DNA of 64,000 bases from Hyphomicrobium sp. 12-62-95 (GCA_002279935.1 NCCZ01000003.1:335727-399726), one strand, 5' to 3'; shown: positions 1 through 10,430, counted from the first letter of the stretch. Numbers and translations: made by a program. The notes: generated by a model from the sequence alone, not told the origin.

Positions 1-107
1 ACGAACTGCATCTCGTGTCCCTTGATCTCAAATTCGACCTCGTCGGCACCGCCGCGGCTCGCGGCCGAGCGGCGGCCAATTCCAGGGACGGAAGAAGAAG
101 GTGCCAT
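1..107 (-). CDS. AIM24/TIGR00266-family protein, 5' fragment
   Basis: Only the first 35 codons lie in the window; the gene runs off the left edge. The ATG at 105-107 reads leftward into a Ser/Arg-rich lead and then DEVEFEIKGHEMQFV. That run is how TIGR00266/AIM24-like proteins begin (an E-V-E-x-x-I-x-G-x-x-M-Q-F pattern before a beta-rich fold). The biochemical role of bacterial members is not established. A GAGA purine stretch lies just upstream of the ATG. With only the N-terminus visible, the family call is a pattern match. Confidence 0.6.
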   Translation of the reverse strand, partial: MAPSSSVPGIGRRSAASRGGADEVEFEIKGHEMQF

Positions 108-477
108 AGGGTTCTCTGTCCATTGTTGAGAAGGCGTGATTGAACGCGCCAGAGATAAGGATCTTTGCGGTGAAATCGAGTGCCCTGAGGAAAAAGCGGG
201 CCATTCCACCGCGTCATGCACCCGTCATCTGCCCGTCAATCGGGCGTTGCACAGATTTCCTACACCTGTCCGGCCGGTCCTTGGCCGGACGATCCTAGGT
301 CGCACGCCCTCTCGCGGATGGGATCGGGAGCAGTTAGAGGCCAGCCGCCACCGTCCCGGACATGCCCCCGCAGCCTGGAACGGTCGGCAGCTGGTCTCGT
401 TTGCCCTCCCAAAATTCACCCATACATCTTGATCCGGCCCACCGCCCTCCGTTAACTCGCGCCAAGCGGGGGCACAG
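108..477. other. Intergenic region between divergent genes, with one hairpin
   Basis: This 370-base gap separates the leftward AIM24-like gene from the rightward gene at 478, so it should hold both promoters. The one clear structure is a perfect 8-bp inverted repeat, GTCCGGCC / GGCCGGAC, at 268-290 with a 7-base loop. It has no T-run, so it is not a usual terminator. Reading frames crossing the gap are Arg/Pro-rich in the way of non-coding frames. Confidence 0.5.
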
Positions 478-1233
478 GTGATTCTCACAATCCTCATCAT
501 GGTGATCGCAACCGTTGCCGTGGCGGCCTTGAAACTGGCCCCGCGCATCGGCCACGGCCGCGTCGTCTATCCCACGACCCCCGACAAGCCCGTGGCCTTC
601 GGTTACCAGATGGCTTGGCTCGCCATCCGCACTCGCGACACGCCTGCCGTCGTCGAGGCGCTGGGGCTCGAAGCCCCCCAGCCCTGCAATTGGAATTCCG
701 GTCTCGGTACCGTCTATGATCCCCGCCTCGGCCAGAACCACGTGTTCGTTTCTCCCCCCGTCAACGGCTGGACCTTCGTCGTCGGCCTGCCGCTCCCTCA
801 GCCGATGGGCCGCTCCTTTGCCGATAAGGCCACGCCACTGCTCGTCGACCTCGGCGGCCGTTTCGTAGAGGTGCAATTCTTCATCGCCTTCCCGCCGGTC
901 GATCTCTTCGCCTGGGCGCGCATGATTGACGGCCGCCTCGTCCGCGCCTTCGCCATTGGCGACGAAGGCATCATCTGGAGCAAAGGAAAGACCACCAAAG
1001 AAGAGCGCGCCCTTGGCCTCAAGCTCTTCGAATTGCGCGGTGTCCGCGACCGCCGCGGCGATGCCGGCGGCCCATTGATCCTGCACCCGACGGAAGATCA
1101 CGTCATGCAGGTGGCGCGCAAGTGGAGCCTCGACCCCACCAAAATCGGCTCTAATTCTGGCCCCGAAGGTATGGGGCTGATTGCCCGCGCACCTGTCAGG
1201 TGGCGCGTCGAACGTCTCAAAAAGTCAGCTTGA
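478..1233 (+). CDS. Membrane-anchored protein of unknown function
   Basis: This 251-residue protein starts at GTG 478 after a purine-rich GGGGGCACAG. Residues 1-18 (MILTILIMVIATVAVAAL) form one hydrophobic segment, either a signal anchor or an uncleaved signal. The rest is a soluble domain with regularly spaced aromatic strands such as NGWTFVVGLPLP (about residue 98) and RWRVERL at the C-terminus. I recognise no catalytic motif and no named family. Codon use matches the surrounding genes, so it looks like a real chromosomal gene. It reads alone on the plus strand, opposite both flanking genes, and nothing nearby suggests a pathway. Confidence 0.6.
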   Translation: MILTILIMVIATVAVAALKLAPRIGHGRVVYPTTPDKPVAFGYQMAWLAIRTRDTPAVVEALGLEAPQPCNWNSGLGTVYDPRLGQNHVFVSPPVNGWTFVVGLPLPQPMGRSFADKATPLLVDLGGRFVEVQFFIAFPPVDLFAWARMIDGRLVRAFAIGDEGIIWSKGKTTKEERALGLKLFELRGVRDRRGDAGGPLILHPTEDHVMQVARKWSLDPTKIGSNSGPEGMGLIARAPVRWRVERLKKSA

Positions 1234-1272
1234 ATTCAAAGTCTGACAGGCGGTCTCAGTCGGTCCCAACAC

Positions 1273-1770
1273 CTAATGGAACAGCGCCACGATCTCTTGA
1301 TCGACGCTTTCGACCTGCTTGGCCCGCCGCACATCGGCCCTGACTTCCGCCAGATCGACAATCGCCGCGCTGGTCCGCTTCTGAGCCGGCGACAGACGAC
1401 CGATGACCACGCCGGGCCGCACGGCCGGCGTCCGTTTCAACGCCGCTGGAGCCGCCATCGGCTTGGGCTTCTTAGCCGGGGCAGCCGCAGAACCAATGCG
1501 GGCCCGGCTCGATGGCCCATTGAGCCTCGAAACGCTATGCAACTGTGCCGAAAGATGCCGGGAAGGGGCCGCCGCGATGTGTCCCCCCGGTGAGGCAGTA
1601 ACCTCACCCGCCTTGCGGATGAAAACCACCGGTGCCGCGACCGGCACCGCGGCATCTTGCGTCGCGACAGCCGTGGCTGCCGGGAAATCGAGGATCACCG
1701 CGCTCCCGCCAGTGCCCTCTGAGTCCTGTCGCCACAACACGCGAAAAAGGCGCGCCAACAACTCAAACAT
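1273..1770 (-). CDS. Hypothetical Ala/Pro-rich protein
   Basis: The protein has 165 residues from the chosen ATG at 1770 (MFELLARLFRVLW), which follows GGGGA at an 8-base gap; an in-frame ATG at 1785 and an upstream start at 1809 are alternatives. A short amphipathic N-terminus leads to a disordered Ala/Pro/Lys-rich middle. The charged helical C-terminus, about residues 125-165, includes SPAQKRTSAAIVDLAEVRAD. I recognise no domain. A competing frame on the plus strand (1403-1822) lacks a good ribosome site and reads as low-complexity, so the minus-strand frame is preferred. It is probably lineage-specific; function unknown. Confidence 0.45.
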   Translation of the reverse strand: MFELLARLFRVLWRQDSEGTGGSAVILDFPAATAVATQDAAVPVAAPVVFIRKAGEVTASPGGHIAAAPSRHLSAQLHSVSRLNGPSSRARIGSAAAPAKKPKPMAAPAALKRTPAVRPGVVIGRLSPAQKRTSAAIVDLAEVRADVRRAKQVESVDQEIVALFH

Positions 1771-1894
1771 GATGTCATTCCCCATTAGCAGCGTCCCACC
1801 GCTGCTCATGAGGCATCATTGAACACTTATAGCTAACGCGAGGTTAAGTGCTGATTTTTATTGGGAAACGGACTTGCACGGACGTTTTTTCGCC

Positions 1895-2293
1895 TCAACG
1901 CAGTTGCGTCGTCCAGTCCGAAACCACCAGCGCGAGGTCGTCCTTCGTGCCAAGCCCACCATTGATGTGATGGAACGTGGCCGCCGGACACATTGCCGAC
2001 CGTGTTTCGCCGGTCCGCCGGTTAAGGGTGAGCGCGGTACAGGGCGAAGCGCGTGCCGGCAGCGATCCGGTCTCGACGGGTGGCGGGTGCCTCCGGCCTG
2101 TCACCACGGTAGTAGGCACCGAAACCTGCGGACCGGTCCCAAGCACAGCAACGCTGACGATCGACCAGAAGCCGATCAGATGCCAGAACACGACGCCCGC
2201 AACGAACCCTGCGCCCGCCCAGAACAACTGGGTCAGCGCGCTGGATCTCGCGCCCCCGTCCAGGCGATCAGCGTCATGGTGAGTCCGAATCAT
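1895..2293 (-). CDS. Small single-span membrane protein, unknown function
   Basis: The protein has 132 residues, with one strongly hydrophobic segment at about residues 22-50 (FWAGAGFVAGVVFWHLIGFW and on). A Pro/Thr-rich stretch follows, then a C-terminal region with two cysteines and CPAATFHHINGG. One transmembrane anchor with a small exported or cytoplasmic tail resembles short unknown proteins common in Hyphomicrobiales. I cannot assign a function. It sits upstream of nothing obvious and points the same way as the hypothetical gene at 1273. The overlapping plus-strand frame is judged a shadow because it has no membrane segment or ribosome site. Confidence 0.5.
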   Translation of the reverse strand: MIRTHHDADRLDGGARSSALTQLFWAGAGFVAGVVFWHLIGFWSIVSVAVLGTGPQVSVPTTVVTGRRHPPPVETGSLPARASPCTALTLNRRTGETRSAMCPAATFHHINGGLGTKDDLALVVSDWTTQLR

Positions 2294-2412
2294 GCCGCAA
2301 GTGTGCGGGCCGAGGCCCTAGCGGTGCAAGCGGGCGCCGCCGGGGAGAGGCGATCCCACCTCCTCTCTCCACAAGTCTGCCCCAAGCGCCGCCATGTGCG
2401 CGCCGCCGCCGC

Positions 2413-3204
2413 TCAGCGCGGACCCGGCAAGGGCGACGACCGCACGCTGCCAACCCCTGTGTCGTCGGTCTTCATCGACCGCACCGGCGGCACCGCCATC
2501 TCCGGCGCCGAGCACAGCTTGCGTTCGTCCTCGTTTGGACCGCAAGCAATCGGCTTGGCGTCCTTAGAGAAGCAGATCCGGATTTCCCTGAGACGCCCCC
2601 GGTTGCCGCGCGCGCAGGAGACCGCGATGGCCGCCTCCGGCAATCCGGGATTAGCCTTGGCGAAGGCCCGCCTCAGGTCGCGCGGCGAAACGTACTGGGT
2701 CTCGAATGGGTTCGTAAAATCTTCCGGAATGCGGATGGCTTTAAACAGCCGGCGCGACAAGGTGAAGTAGCCTTGCACGTCGAGCCCTGAACACGTGCCG
2801 TGCTTGCGGTACTCGTGAATGACAAGTCCACGGCTCGGCATGATGTCGAGCATGGAATTGATCACACTGTCGGGCACGAACGGCCGCCGCTGCAGCCGGC
2901 ACTCCTGCGGCCACCCGCGCTGATATTGCGGCCAAAGCCCGTGCAGCACGAACGCATACTTTTTGCCGTCGCGCCGGTTGCACTGCATGTCGTCGTCTTC
3001 GCCTTGCGGCGTCGAGCAGTGCGTCGGGCTCCACGACAGAACGAGCGCGTAATAGTCGAATTTCCCGGCCACATGCTCTTGCCGGCCCTCGCGGCCGCTA
3101 TCGTCCCAACGCAACTGCGCCTGAGCCGCCGGCGCCATCGCGCAAGCAACCGACATGGCAATCGTCAAACGACTGAGAAACCGCATCATGCGCAAGGGGA
3201 TCAT
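2413..3204 (-). CDS. Secreted ribonuclease T2 family protein
   Basis: RNase T2 enzymes cut single-stranded RNA through a 2',3'-cyclic phosphate and act outside the cytoplasm. Both active-site blocks are visible: CAS1 as FVLHGLWPQ and CAS2 as HEYRKHGTCS, each with its catalytic histidine. Several cysteines (THCSTPQ, MQCNRR, QECRLQ) fit a disulfide-stabilised exported enzyme. The chosen start at 3204 gives 263 residues with a signal peptide ending near PAAQAQ; the longer frame from 3279 adds 25 residues with no export logic. GGAG sits very close to this ATG, so 3189 or 3186 are alternatives. The Pro/Ser-rich C-terminus is probably disordered. The likely role is scavenging of external RNA, an inference. 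Confidence 0.88.
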   Translation of the reverse strand: MIPLRMMRFLSRLTIAMSVACAMAPAAQAQLRWDDSGREGRQEHVAGKFDYYALVLSWSPTHCSTPQGEDDDMQCNRRDGKKYAFVLHGLWPQYQRGWPQECRLQRRPFVPDSVINSMLDIMPSRGLVIHEYRKHGTCSGLDVQGYFTLSRRLFKAIRIPEDFTNPFETQYVSPRDLRRAFAKANPGLPEAAIAVSCARGNRGRLREIRICFSKDAKPIACGPNEDERKLCSAPEMAVPPVRSMKTDDTGVGSVRSSPLPGPR

Positions 3205-3275
3205 AGCTCCAACAACGGCCGGGCACCTTAGCGAGGCTCGCGCACCGCGCAATCCCCTGAAGTCTAGAAAGGCTT

Positions 3276-4682
3276 TCATCGGCCGCCCTCGGCAAAGGCG
3301 GCGAGAATGCGCGCCCAGCTGCGCGCGCCTTTGGTGAAACTCGTCAAATTGTATTTCTCGTTGGGGCTGTGAATGCGATCATCGTCGAGACCGTAGCCAA
3401 CGAGCAGGCTGTCCATCCCGAGCGCGTCCTTGAACGATCCCACGATCGGGATGGACCCGCCGCAGCCCATCAGCACCGCTGGTTTGCCCCACTCCGCTTC
3501 GAGCGCTTTAGCCGCCGCCTGGACCGCCGGCGATGATGTATCGAAGCCCACCGCCGCGCTGCCGCGCGTGCCGATGAACTCGACCGTGCAATCGGACGGC
3601 AGGTTAGCGCGAATATGATCTTGCAGCAGCGCCAGGCAGCGATCGGGATCCTGCCCCGGCACCAGCCGGCACGTAATCTTCACTGATGCCTTCGACGGAA
3701 TCACCGTCTTCGACCCGACACCCTGATACCCGCCCGTGATGCCGTTGAACTCCACCGTGGGCCGCGCCCATAGCTGTTCGATCACCGAACAGCCCTTTTC
3801 CCCCGCCGGCGTCTTCAACCCCACCGAGGCCAAAAACGGCCCCTCAGCCGTTGCCGAAAGTCCGTTCCACTGCGCCCGCTGCGCATCCGGCAGCGGCACG
3901 ATCCCATCCAGAAAACCGGGAATGGCAATCCGGCCTGCATCGTCATGGATCGAAGCGATCGCCTTCGCCAGTGCCCGGATCGGATTGATCGCCGGCCCAC
4001 CGTACATTCCTGAATGCAGATCGCGCAACGGCCCGGTCACGATCGCTTCCGTCCCGGCGAGCCCACGCAGCATCGTGGTGATGGCCGGCGTATCCTTGTC
4101 CCACTGCCCCGTGTCGCACACGAGCACGAGATCGGCCTTCAATTCATCGCCGGAACTCTCCAAAAACCCCGGCAGCGAAGGCGACCCGCACTCTTCCTCG
4201 CCTTCGAGCATCACCGACACGGCGACCGGCAGTTCGCCCGCGACCTCTTTCCATGCCCGCGCCGCTTCGAAAAAGGTCATCAGCTGACCTTTGTTGTCCT
4301 GCGCGCCCCGCGCAACGATAACCCGGCCGTTGCCCGGCTCCTCGACGATACGCGGTTCGAAAGGCCCACTCGTCCACAACTCCAGCGGATCGGCCGGCTG
4401 CACGTCATAGTGTCCATAGAAGAGCACGTGCGGCTGCCCCGCCGCCCGCGTCTTGCGGTCGTGCCCCACAACCATCGGATGCCCCGTGGTGTCCCGCACC
4501 GACGCGTCGAACCCGATCTCCCGCAGCGTCGCCGCGCACCAGTCCGCCGCCCTTCGGCACGAGGGCGCAAAAGCCGGATCGGTCGAAACGCTGTCGATCC
4601 GCAACAGGTCGAACAACCGGGCGAGCCCCGCCTCCCGGTTCTGGTCTAGCTTCTCAAGAACAGCGGGCAAATGCGGATTCAT
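3276..4682 (-). CDS. M20 family dipeptidase/peptidase
   Basis: This is a two-zinc metallopeptidase of the M20/CNDP dipeptidase type, which hydrolyses dipeptides or related amides, probably in the cytoplasm. Metal-binding blocks appear in order: [12 protein letters not shown] (His and Asp), [10 protein letters not shown] (bridging Asp), LEGEEECGS (catalytic Glu and metal Glu) and VLVCDTG (Asp). The dimerisation domain lies at about residues 205-370, including [13 protein letters not shown], and the last His ligand is in [11 protein letters not shown]. The start at 4682 follows AGAGG and gives 468 residues, the usual family length; a longer frame to 4736 has no support. It lies just upstream of the RNase T2 gene on the same strand, so co-transcription is possible. 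The substrate cannot be read from sequence. Confidence 0.88.
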   Translation of the reverse strand: MNPHLPAVLEKLDQNREAGLARLFDLLRIDSVSTDPAFAPSCRRAADWCAATLREIGFDASVRDTTGHPMVVGHDRKTRAAGQPHVLFYGHYDVQPADPLELWTSGPFEPRIVEEPGNGRVIVARGAQDNKGQLMTFFEAARAWKEVAGELPVAVSVMLEGEEECGSPSLPGFLESSGDELKADLVLVCDTGQWDKDTPAITTMLRGLAGTEAIVTGPLRDLHSGMYGGPAINPIRALAKAIASIHDDAGRIAIPGFLDGIVPLPDAQRAQWNGLSATAEGPFLASVGLKTPAGEKGCSVIEQLWARPTVEFNGITGGYQGVGSKTVIPSKASVKITCRLVPGQDPDRCLALLQDHIRANLPSDCTVEFIGTRGSAAVGFDTSSPAVQAAAKALEAEWGKPAVLMGCGGSIPIVGSFKDALGMDSLLVGYGLDDDRIHSPNEKYNLTSFTKGARSWARILAAFAEGGR

Positions 4683-4887
4683 GGGCCTCTCGCGGTTGAT
4701 CAAAGTCGGGGATGGCGTAGCCAATTCGGGACGCACCTACAAGGCGGCTGAACGCTGCCTTTTGCACCCCGTCTCGACCTGCTATGCCAGCATCCTGAGG
4801 CGATGTCGCGACGCCCGGGGGTCGCGATGAGACCGTCCTCGCCGCCCGGCGCCGGGATGCGGAGGACGTGACCGGAAGCAGCACACC

Positions 4888-7575
4888 ATGCCAGCTTGGG
4901 TTTATCGGTTCGGCCCCGATCGTACGGATGGCCACGCAGGTCTTACCGAGGAACTCGGCGGCAAGGGGGCCAATTTGGCCGAGATGTCCCGCCTCGGCCT
5001 TCCGGTGCCGCCAGGCTTTACAATCTCCACCCGTGTCTGCCGCCATTTCTTCGCCAATGGCGAAGCCCTGCCCGATGGCCTTGAAGGCGACGTACGCGAG
5101 GCCGTCGCAGCTATGGGACAAGCCACCGGCGCCGCCTTCGGTGATCCGCAAAGTCCTCTTCTCTTGGCGGTCCGCTCGGGCGCGGCGATCTCCATGCCCG
5201 GCATGATGGATACGATCCTCAATCTCGGCCTCAACGACGAAACAGTCGCCGGCCTCGCCCGCGCTTCCGGCGATGAACGCTTCGCCTACGACAGCTACCG
5301 CCGCTTCATCGAAATGTACGGCGACGTCGTCCTCGGCGTCGACCACGGCCTGTTCGCCGACCTTTTGGACAACTTCAAGAACCTGAACGCGCTCTCATCC
5401 GACACCGAACTCTCCGCCGCCCAGTGGCGCGAGGTTATCGCCCGTTACCAGGATGCCATTCGCTCCGAAATCGGTCGCGACTTTCCCCAGGATACCAACG
5501 AGCAGCTCTGGGGCGCCATCAACGCGGTCCTGCGCTCATGGCGCAACGAGCGCGCCGACAGCTACCGCCACCTCCACGCCATCTCCGAAGATATGGGCAC
5601 CGCCGTCACCGTCCAGGCCATGGTGTTCGGCAACCGCGGCGAGACATCCGCCACCGGCGTCGCCTTCACGCGCAATCCCGCCACTGGCGCCAACGAAATC
5701 TACGGCGAATACCTGCCCAATGCGCAGGGCGAAGACATTGTCGCCGGCACGCGCACGCCGTTGCGGCTCACTGAAAAAGCCCGCGCCGAGATGAAGGCGA
5801 AAGAAGCTTCCCTCGAAACCGTCATGCCCGGCGCGTTCGCCGAGTTGAAGGACATCTTCGCCCGCCTGGAAGTCCACTACCGCGATATGCAGGATGTGGA
5901 ATTCACGATCCAGGAAGGTAAAGTCTGGATGCTCCAGACCCGCTCCGGCAAACGCTCCGCCGAAGCTGCCCTCAAGATCGCCGTCGACCTCGTCGAAGAA
6001 GAAATCATCTCGCGCGACGAAGCGGTCATGATGGTGGAGCCGCAGGCGCTCTCCCATCTCCTCCATCCGCGCATCGAGCCTGGCGCCGCTAAGGATCTCA
6101 TCGCCCGCGGTCTACCCGCCTCCCCCGGTGCGGCCACCGGCGAAATCGTCCTCACATCCGAAGAGGCCGAGGTCATGCGCGCGCAGGGCCGCCACGTCAT
6201 CCTCGTGCGCGTCGAGACAAGCGCCGAAGACATCAACGGCATGAGTGCCGCCGTCGGCGTGTTGACACAGCGCGGTGGCCTCACCAGTCACGCCGCCGTC
6301 GTCGCCCGCAGCATGGGACTGCCCTGCATTTCCGGTGCTGGAAGCATCCGCATCGACCTTGCCCAAGGCACGGTCCGCACGGCCAGCCGAACCCTCAAGC
6401 GTGGCGACACCATCACCATCGACGGCACCACCGGCGAAGTCCTCGCCGGCGCCGTCCCCATGAAACAACCCGAACTCTCCGCTGATTTCGCAACGCTCAT
6501 CGCGTGGGCCGATACCTTCCGCGGCCTTAAAGTCCGCGCCAACGCCGATACGCCGCGCGATACGCTGCAAGCCAAGAAACTCGGCGCGGAAGGCATCGGC
6601 CTTTGCCGCACCGAACACATGTTCTTCGATGCCTCTCGCATCCTCGCCATGCGTGAAATGATTTGCGCCAGCGACGAAAAAGGCCGCCGCGCCGCGCTCG
6701 CAAAAATCCTGCCCATGCAGCGCTCCGACTTTGCCGAACTGTTCCGCATCATGGATGGAGCCCCCGTCACCATCCGCCTGCTCGATCCCCCTCTGCATGA
6801 ATTTCTACCCCGGCATGAAGCCGAACTCGCGCCCATCGCCGAGGCGCTCGGCATCACGCTCGATCGCCTTAAGACGCGCGTTGCCGAACTCTCCGAATTC
6901 AACCCCATGCTCGGTTTTAGGGGGTGCCGTCTCGCAATCCGCTACCCCGAAATCACTGAGATGCAGGCCCGCGCCATCTTCGAAGCTGCCATCGAAGCCG
7001 GCAAGGCGATGGGGCACGCGGTCAAACCCGAGATCATGATCCCCCTCGTCGCCTACCGCCGCGAGTTCGACATCTTGGCCGACGTGATCCGCTCAACCGC
7101 CGCCAAGATCGAAGCGGAAACGGGACAGCGCCTCACCTATCAGATCGGCACCATGATCGAATTGCCGCGCGCCGCCTTGCGCGGCAAGGAATTAAGCGAA
7201 GGACCGGGCGGCGCGGAATTCTTCTCGTTCGGCACGAATGATCTCACCCAAACCACGCTCGGACTGTCGCGCGACGATGCCGCTCCGATCCTCTCCAACT
7301 ATGCGGGCAAGGGCATCTTCGAACGCGACCCCTTTGTCTCAATTGACGAAGGCGGCGTCGGTGAACTGATCCGCATCGGCATCGCCGGCGGACGCGCCGG
7401 CCGCGCCGGCCTCAAAATCGGTATTTGTGGCGAACACGGCGGCGACGCGACATCCGTCGCCTTCTTCCACGAACTCGGCCTCGACTATGTGTCCTGCTCG
7501 CCGTTCCGCGTGCCAATTGCAAGGCTAGCGGCAGCCCGGGCCGCCATCACCGCGCGCCGCAAGGGAGCGAGCTGA
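4888..7575 (+). CDS. ppdK: Pyruvate, phosphate dikinase
   Basis: PPDK interconverts pyruvate, ATP and phosphate with PEP, AMP and pyrophosphate. Its 895 residues match the usual length. The N-terminal ATP-binding domain opens with GGKGANLAEM and PVPPGFTI. The swivelling phosphohistidine domain carries GGLTSHAAVVARSMG with catalytic His468. The C-terminal PEP/pyruvate barrel ends in ICGEHGG with catalytic Cys847 and GLDYVSCSPFRVP. It is a single gene with divergent or convergent neighbours. No regulatory protein (PDRP) gene is visible in the window. In alphaproteobacteria it usually supports gluconeogenic or pyrophosphate-linked carbon flow; that role is inferred. The start matches the family N-terminus, although no strong Shine-Dalgarno precedes it. 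Confidence 0.96.
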   Translation: MPAWVYRFGPDRTDGHAGLTEELGGKGANLAEMSRLGLPVPPGFTISTRVCRHFFANGEALPDGLEGDVREAVAAMGQATGAAFGDPQSPLLLAVRSGAAISMPGMMDTILNLGLNDETVAGLARASGDERFAYDSYRRFIEMYGDVVLGVDHGLFADLLDNFKNLNALSSDTELSAAQWREVIARYQDAIRSEIGRDFPQDTNEQLWGAINAVLRSWRNERADSYRHLHAISEDMGTAVTVQAMVFGNRGETSATGVAFTRNPATGANEIYGEYLPNAQGEDIVAGTRTPLRLTEKARAEMKAKEASLETVMPGAFAELKDIFARLEVHYRDMQDVEFTIQEGKVWMLQTRSGKRSAEAALKIAVDLVEEEIISRDEAVMMVEPQALSHLLHPRIEPGAAKDLIARGLPASPGAATGEIVLTSEEAEVMRAQGRHVILVRVETSAEDINGMSAAVGVLTQRGGLTSHAAVVARSMGLPCISGAGSIRIDLAQGTVRTASRTLKRGDTITIDGTTGEVLAGAVPMKQPELSADFATLIAWADTFRGLKVRANADTPRDTLQAKKLGAEGIGLCRTEHMFFDASRILAMREMICASDEKGRRAALAKILPMQRSDFAELFRIMDGAPVTIRLLDPPLHEFLPRHEAELAPIAEALGITLDRLKTRVAELSEFNPMLGFRGCRLAIRYPEITEMQARAIFEAAIEAGKAMGHAVKPEIMIPLVAYRREFDILADVIRSTAAKIEAETGQRLTYQIGTMIELPRAALRGKELSEGPGGAEFFSFGTNDLTQTTLGLSRDDAAPILSNYAGKGIFERDPFVSIDEGGVGELIRIGIAGGRAGRAGLKIGICGEHGGDATSVAFFHELGLDYVSCSPFRVPIARLAAARAAITARRKGAS

Positions 7576-7585
7576 GCCGCGCGGC

Positions 7586-7807
7586 TCATAGCATGCTGCG
7601 GTCGGGATCGCCGTCATCGCCCAATCGGCGGCGGGCCGGCGCCGGCCCTTGATTCTTCGGCGTCAGGAGAATGGCAATGACGAACGGCGGGAAAACAAAG
7701 CACCACGCAGCCCACGAGGAGTAGTCGCGGTTCTTCATCGCCGCGAGTACGCCGCCAACGATCGCCGACGTGATCGCGATCAAGCCCCAGATGACGATGT
7801 AGGTCAT
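7586..7807 (-). CDS. Small two-span membrane protein
   Basis: This 73-residue protein starts at ATG 7807 directly after GAGGAGACC, a strong ribosome site. That site decides against the longer frame from 7891. Two hydrophobic segments are visible, TYIVIWGLIAITSAIVGGVL (about 2-21) and a second around WCFVFPPFVIAILL (about 37-50). A short charged turn, MKNRDYSSW, joins them. The C-terminal tail is Pro/Arg-rich and ends near the stop of ppdK, with which the gene converges. The helix-NRDYSSWxxW-helix layout resembles short unknown membrane proteins of Hyphomicrobiales; function unknown. Confidence 0.65.
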   Translation of the reverse strand: MTYIVIWGLIAITSAIVGGVLAAMKNRDYSSWAAWCFVFPPFVIAILLTPKNQGPAPARRRLGDDGDPDRSML

Positions 7808-7926
7808 GGTCTCCTCGTCCGCCCTGGTCCGGCGGGTTGCTGCCCAACAACTGGGCCTCATGCACTTGGGAGATGATTGCGGCAAAAGCAAGCATGCGCA
7901 GCGACTGCTGTTAATGCGCCGGCTGC

Positions 7927-8778
7927 TTATCCTTTAAAATCAAGGCCGAGATCGAGCACTGGCGCGGAATGTGTCAGCGCCCCTACGGAGATTAGGTCGA
8001 CGCCCGTCTCCGCAATCGCGCGCACCGTTTGAAGGTTCACGCCGCCCGACGCCTCCGTCAGTGCCCGTCCGCCGACCTGCCGCACCGCCGCCCGCAACGT
8101 CTCCGGCGCCATGTTGTCGAGCAGAACCGCATCCACCTTGTGTTTGAGCACGAGCGCCAACTGCTCCAGTGTATCGACTTCCACTTCGATCTTGACCATG
8201 TGTCCCGCGTACGCCCGCGCCCGCGCGATTGCCGCCTCCACACCGCCCGCCGCCACGATGTGATTGTCCTTGATTAGGATCGCATCGAAGAGACCAGTGC
8301 GATGGTTTTGTCCACCCCCACAACGCACGGCATATTTCTCAAACGCACGCAGCCCCGGCGTCGTCTTGCGCGTATCGGCAATGGCGGCCTTCGTCCCATC
8401 GATCGCATCCACATACCGCCGTGTCAGAGACGCGATGCCAGACAGCCGTCCCATATAGTTGAGCGCCACCCGCTCGCCTGTCAGGATCGCCCGCGCATTC
8501 CCAGTCATCCGCGCGACCACGTCGCCCGGGCCCACGCGCGCACCATCCAAACAGAACCGCTCGAACCGCACGCCGGCATCCATCGCCGCAAACGCCGCCT
8601 CCGCCAGATCAAGACCGGCAATCACTCCGACTTGACGCGACGCGATCACCGCATCCGCCTCGGCTTCCGCTGCAACCGTCGCATCTGTCGTGAGATCGCC
8701 GGCAAGCCCGAGATCCTCGGCAAGCGCATCCGTCACGGCCCGCTGCACGAGCGCCTTCGGCAATCGCGGAAGGCTCAC
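7927..8778 (-). CDS. nadC: Nicotinate-nucleotide pyrophosphorylase (carboxylating)
   Basis: NadC (quinolinate phosphoribosyltransferase) converts quinolinate and PRPP to nicotinate mononucleotide, CO2 and pyrophosphate, the third step of de novo NAD synthesis. The 283-residue length is typical. Visible motifs are the N-terminal [14 protein letters not shown], the substrate-binding TRKTTPGLR and RCGGGQNHR, the barrel Lys in ILIKDNHI, and the phosphate-binding EASGGVNL and ISVGALTHS. Its ATG overlaps the nadB stop codon by four bases, so translation is probably coupled. It is the last gene of a nadA-nadB-nadC unit presumably under NadQ control. Confidence 0.96.
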   Translation of the reverse strand: MSLPRLPKALVQRAVTDALAEDLGLAGDLTTDATVAAEAEADAVIASRQVGVIAGLDLAEAAFAAMDAGVRFERFCLDGARVGPGDVVARMTGNARAILTGERVALNYMGRLSGIASLTRRYVDAIDGTKAAIADTRKTTPGLRAFEKYAVRCGGGQNHRTGLFDAILIKDNHIVAAGGVEAAIARARAYAGHMVKIEVEVDTLEQLALVLKHKVDAVLLDNMAPETLRAAVRQVGGRALTEASGGVNLQTVRAIAETGVDLISVGALTHSAPVLDLGLDFKG

Positions 8779-10430
8779 AGCGACAACTCCAGCGCGACGC
8801 GCTTGGTCCGCGGCTTCAGCGACGCTTCGATCAGCTTCAAGTCATCGAGCGTCACGAACGTCCGCTTCTGCAGCCGCGTCTCCGACTGCGGGAAATCGCT
8901 GCGGAAATGCCCGCCCCGGCTCTCCTTGCGTGCCAGCGCGGCCGCCGCGATCAAACGAGCCGTCAAAGCCATGTTTGCAACCACGGCGTCGCCCGCAGCC
9001 TCAGCCGCAATCTCGCGCAAGTCCACCAGTGCATGACGCAGGCCCTTCGCCTCGCGCACGACGCCGACATCCTCGCTCATGATCCGCCGGATCCGCCGCA
9101 TCGCCTCGGCCCGCAGCCGCATATCGACGACCTTGCCGCCCTTCACCAGCCGCAACTCGGCCACCGGCAAAGCGCTCGATGCGGTAACGAGCGATCCGAT
9201 ATCCTCCGCCACGCGCCCGCCGAGCACGATCGCCTCCAGCAGCGAGTTGGATGCCAAACGGTTCGCGCCGTGCAGCCCCGTCGAGGCCACCTCGCCCGCC
9301 GCCCACAAGCCTTCGACACTCGACCGTCCGCGCATGTCGGTGGCAATCCCGCCCATATGATAATGCGCGGCCGGCGCCACCGGAATGAGGTCGGCCGCCG
9401 GATCGATCCCCGCAGCCTTACAGTGTGCATAGACCGTCGGATAAGCCGTCTCGAACCGCGCGCCCACTGCCGCGCGGCAGTCAAGAAACGCCCCTCGCCC
9501 GGCAACGATCTCCTCGAACACGCCGCGTGCCACGATATCCCGCGGCGCCAACTCAGCATCCGGGTGATGCCGCAACATGAACCGCTCGCCGGCCTTGTTG
9601 ACGAGTAACGCGCCCTCGCCACGCAGCGCCTCGGTGGCAAGAGGAGCCGGATCGGCCCCGATGTCGATGGCGGTGGGATGAAACTGCACGAATTCCGGAT
9701 CGGCGATCACCGCGCCTGCCCGCGCCGCAAACGCAATCGCTTCCCCGCGCGCATAGGCCGGGTTCGTCGTCACCGCATAAAGCCCGCCAACGCCGCCCGT
9801 CGCCAGCACGACAGCGCTCGCCGGAATGAGCTCATACGTCCCCTGGCCCCGCGTATCGCCCCGCGCCAACCGCACGCCGACCACGCGGCCGTTCTCGATC
9901 ACGAGATCTTCCGCTTCATGCCCCGTGATCACGCGGATCGACGGTGTCGCCCGCGCGGCGGCAATGAGCGCCTGCATGATGGCCGCGCCCGCCCGGTCGC
10001 CCGAGACGCGCACGATGCGCTTGGCCGAATGCGCAGCCTCGCGTGAGAGCACGAAATGCCCTTCCAGATCGCGGTCGAACGGCACGCCGTAGCGCAGCAG
10101 ATCGCGCACGCGGTCGCCCGCCTCTTCCGCCACCGTCTGCGCCACGTCCTCATCGACGGTGCCGGCACCCGCCACTTTCGTGTCGTGCGCATGCGCCTCC
10201 GCCGTATCGCCCTCACCAACCGCTGCAGCGATTCCGCCCTGTGCCCACACGCTCGATGCGCCCTCGCCCAGCGGCGCGGCGGCAACGATTGTCACTGGCA
10301 ACGGCGCCAGCTTGAGCGCGGTGTAAAGCCCAGCGAGCCCCGCACCCACGATGACGATGTCACCGGGGCCGAGCGGCGTCTTCGGCTTTGCGAAGCCTTT
10401 GAACTTTCCGTTCCGGACGGTCTTGGCCAT
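8775..10430 (-). CDS. nadB: L-aspartate oxidase
   Basis: NadB is an FAD flavoprotein that oxidises L-aspartate to iminoaspartate, the substrate of NadA. The dinucleotide fold is clear in [17 protein letters not shown]. Family blocks follow: [25 protein letters not shown], the substrate-site [15 protein letters not shown] and [17 protein letters not shown]. The start chosen at ATG 10430 follows GAGGTGG and gives 551 residues; the frame continues upstream to 10553 without a better site. The gene ends in a four-base overlap with nadC and begins 58 bases after nadA ends, consistent with one operon. Confidence 0.95.
   Translation of the reverse strand: MAKTVRNGKFKGFAKPKTPLGPGDIVIVGAGLAGLYTALKLAPLPVTIVAAAPLGEGASSVWAQGGIAAAVGEGDTAEAHAHDTKVAGAGTVDEDVAQTVAEEAGDRVRDLLRYGVPFDRDLEGHFVLSREAAHSAKRIVRVSGDRAGAAIMQALIAAARATPSIRVITGHEAEDLVIENGRVVGVRLARGDTRGQGTYELIPASAVVLATGGVGGLYAVTTNPAYARGEAIAFAARAGAVIADPEFVQFHPTAIDIGADPAPLATEALRGEGALLVNKAGERFMLRHHPDAELAPRDIVARGVFEEIVAGRGAFLDCRAAVGARFETAYPTVYAHCKAAGIDPAADLIPVAPAAHYHMGGIATDMRGRSSVEGLWAAGEVASTGLHGANRLASNSLLEAIVLGGRVAEDIGSLVTASSALPVAELRLVKGGKVVDMRLRAEAMRRIRRIMSEDVGVVREAKGLRHALVDLREIAAEAAGDAVVANMALTARLIAAAALARKESRGGHFRSDFPQSETRLQKRTFVTLDDLKLIEASLKPRTKRVALELSL

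Noticed and set aside
136..548. Overlapping short frames in the first intergenic gap
   Set aside because: Competing frames on both strands with low-complexity products and no ribosome site.
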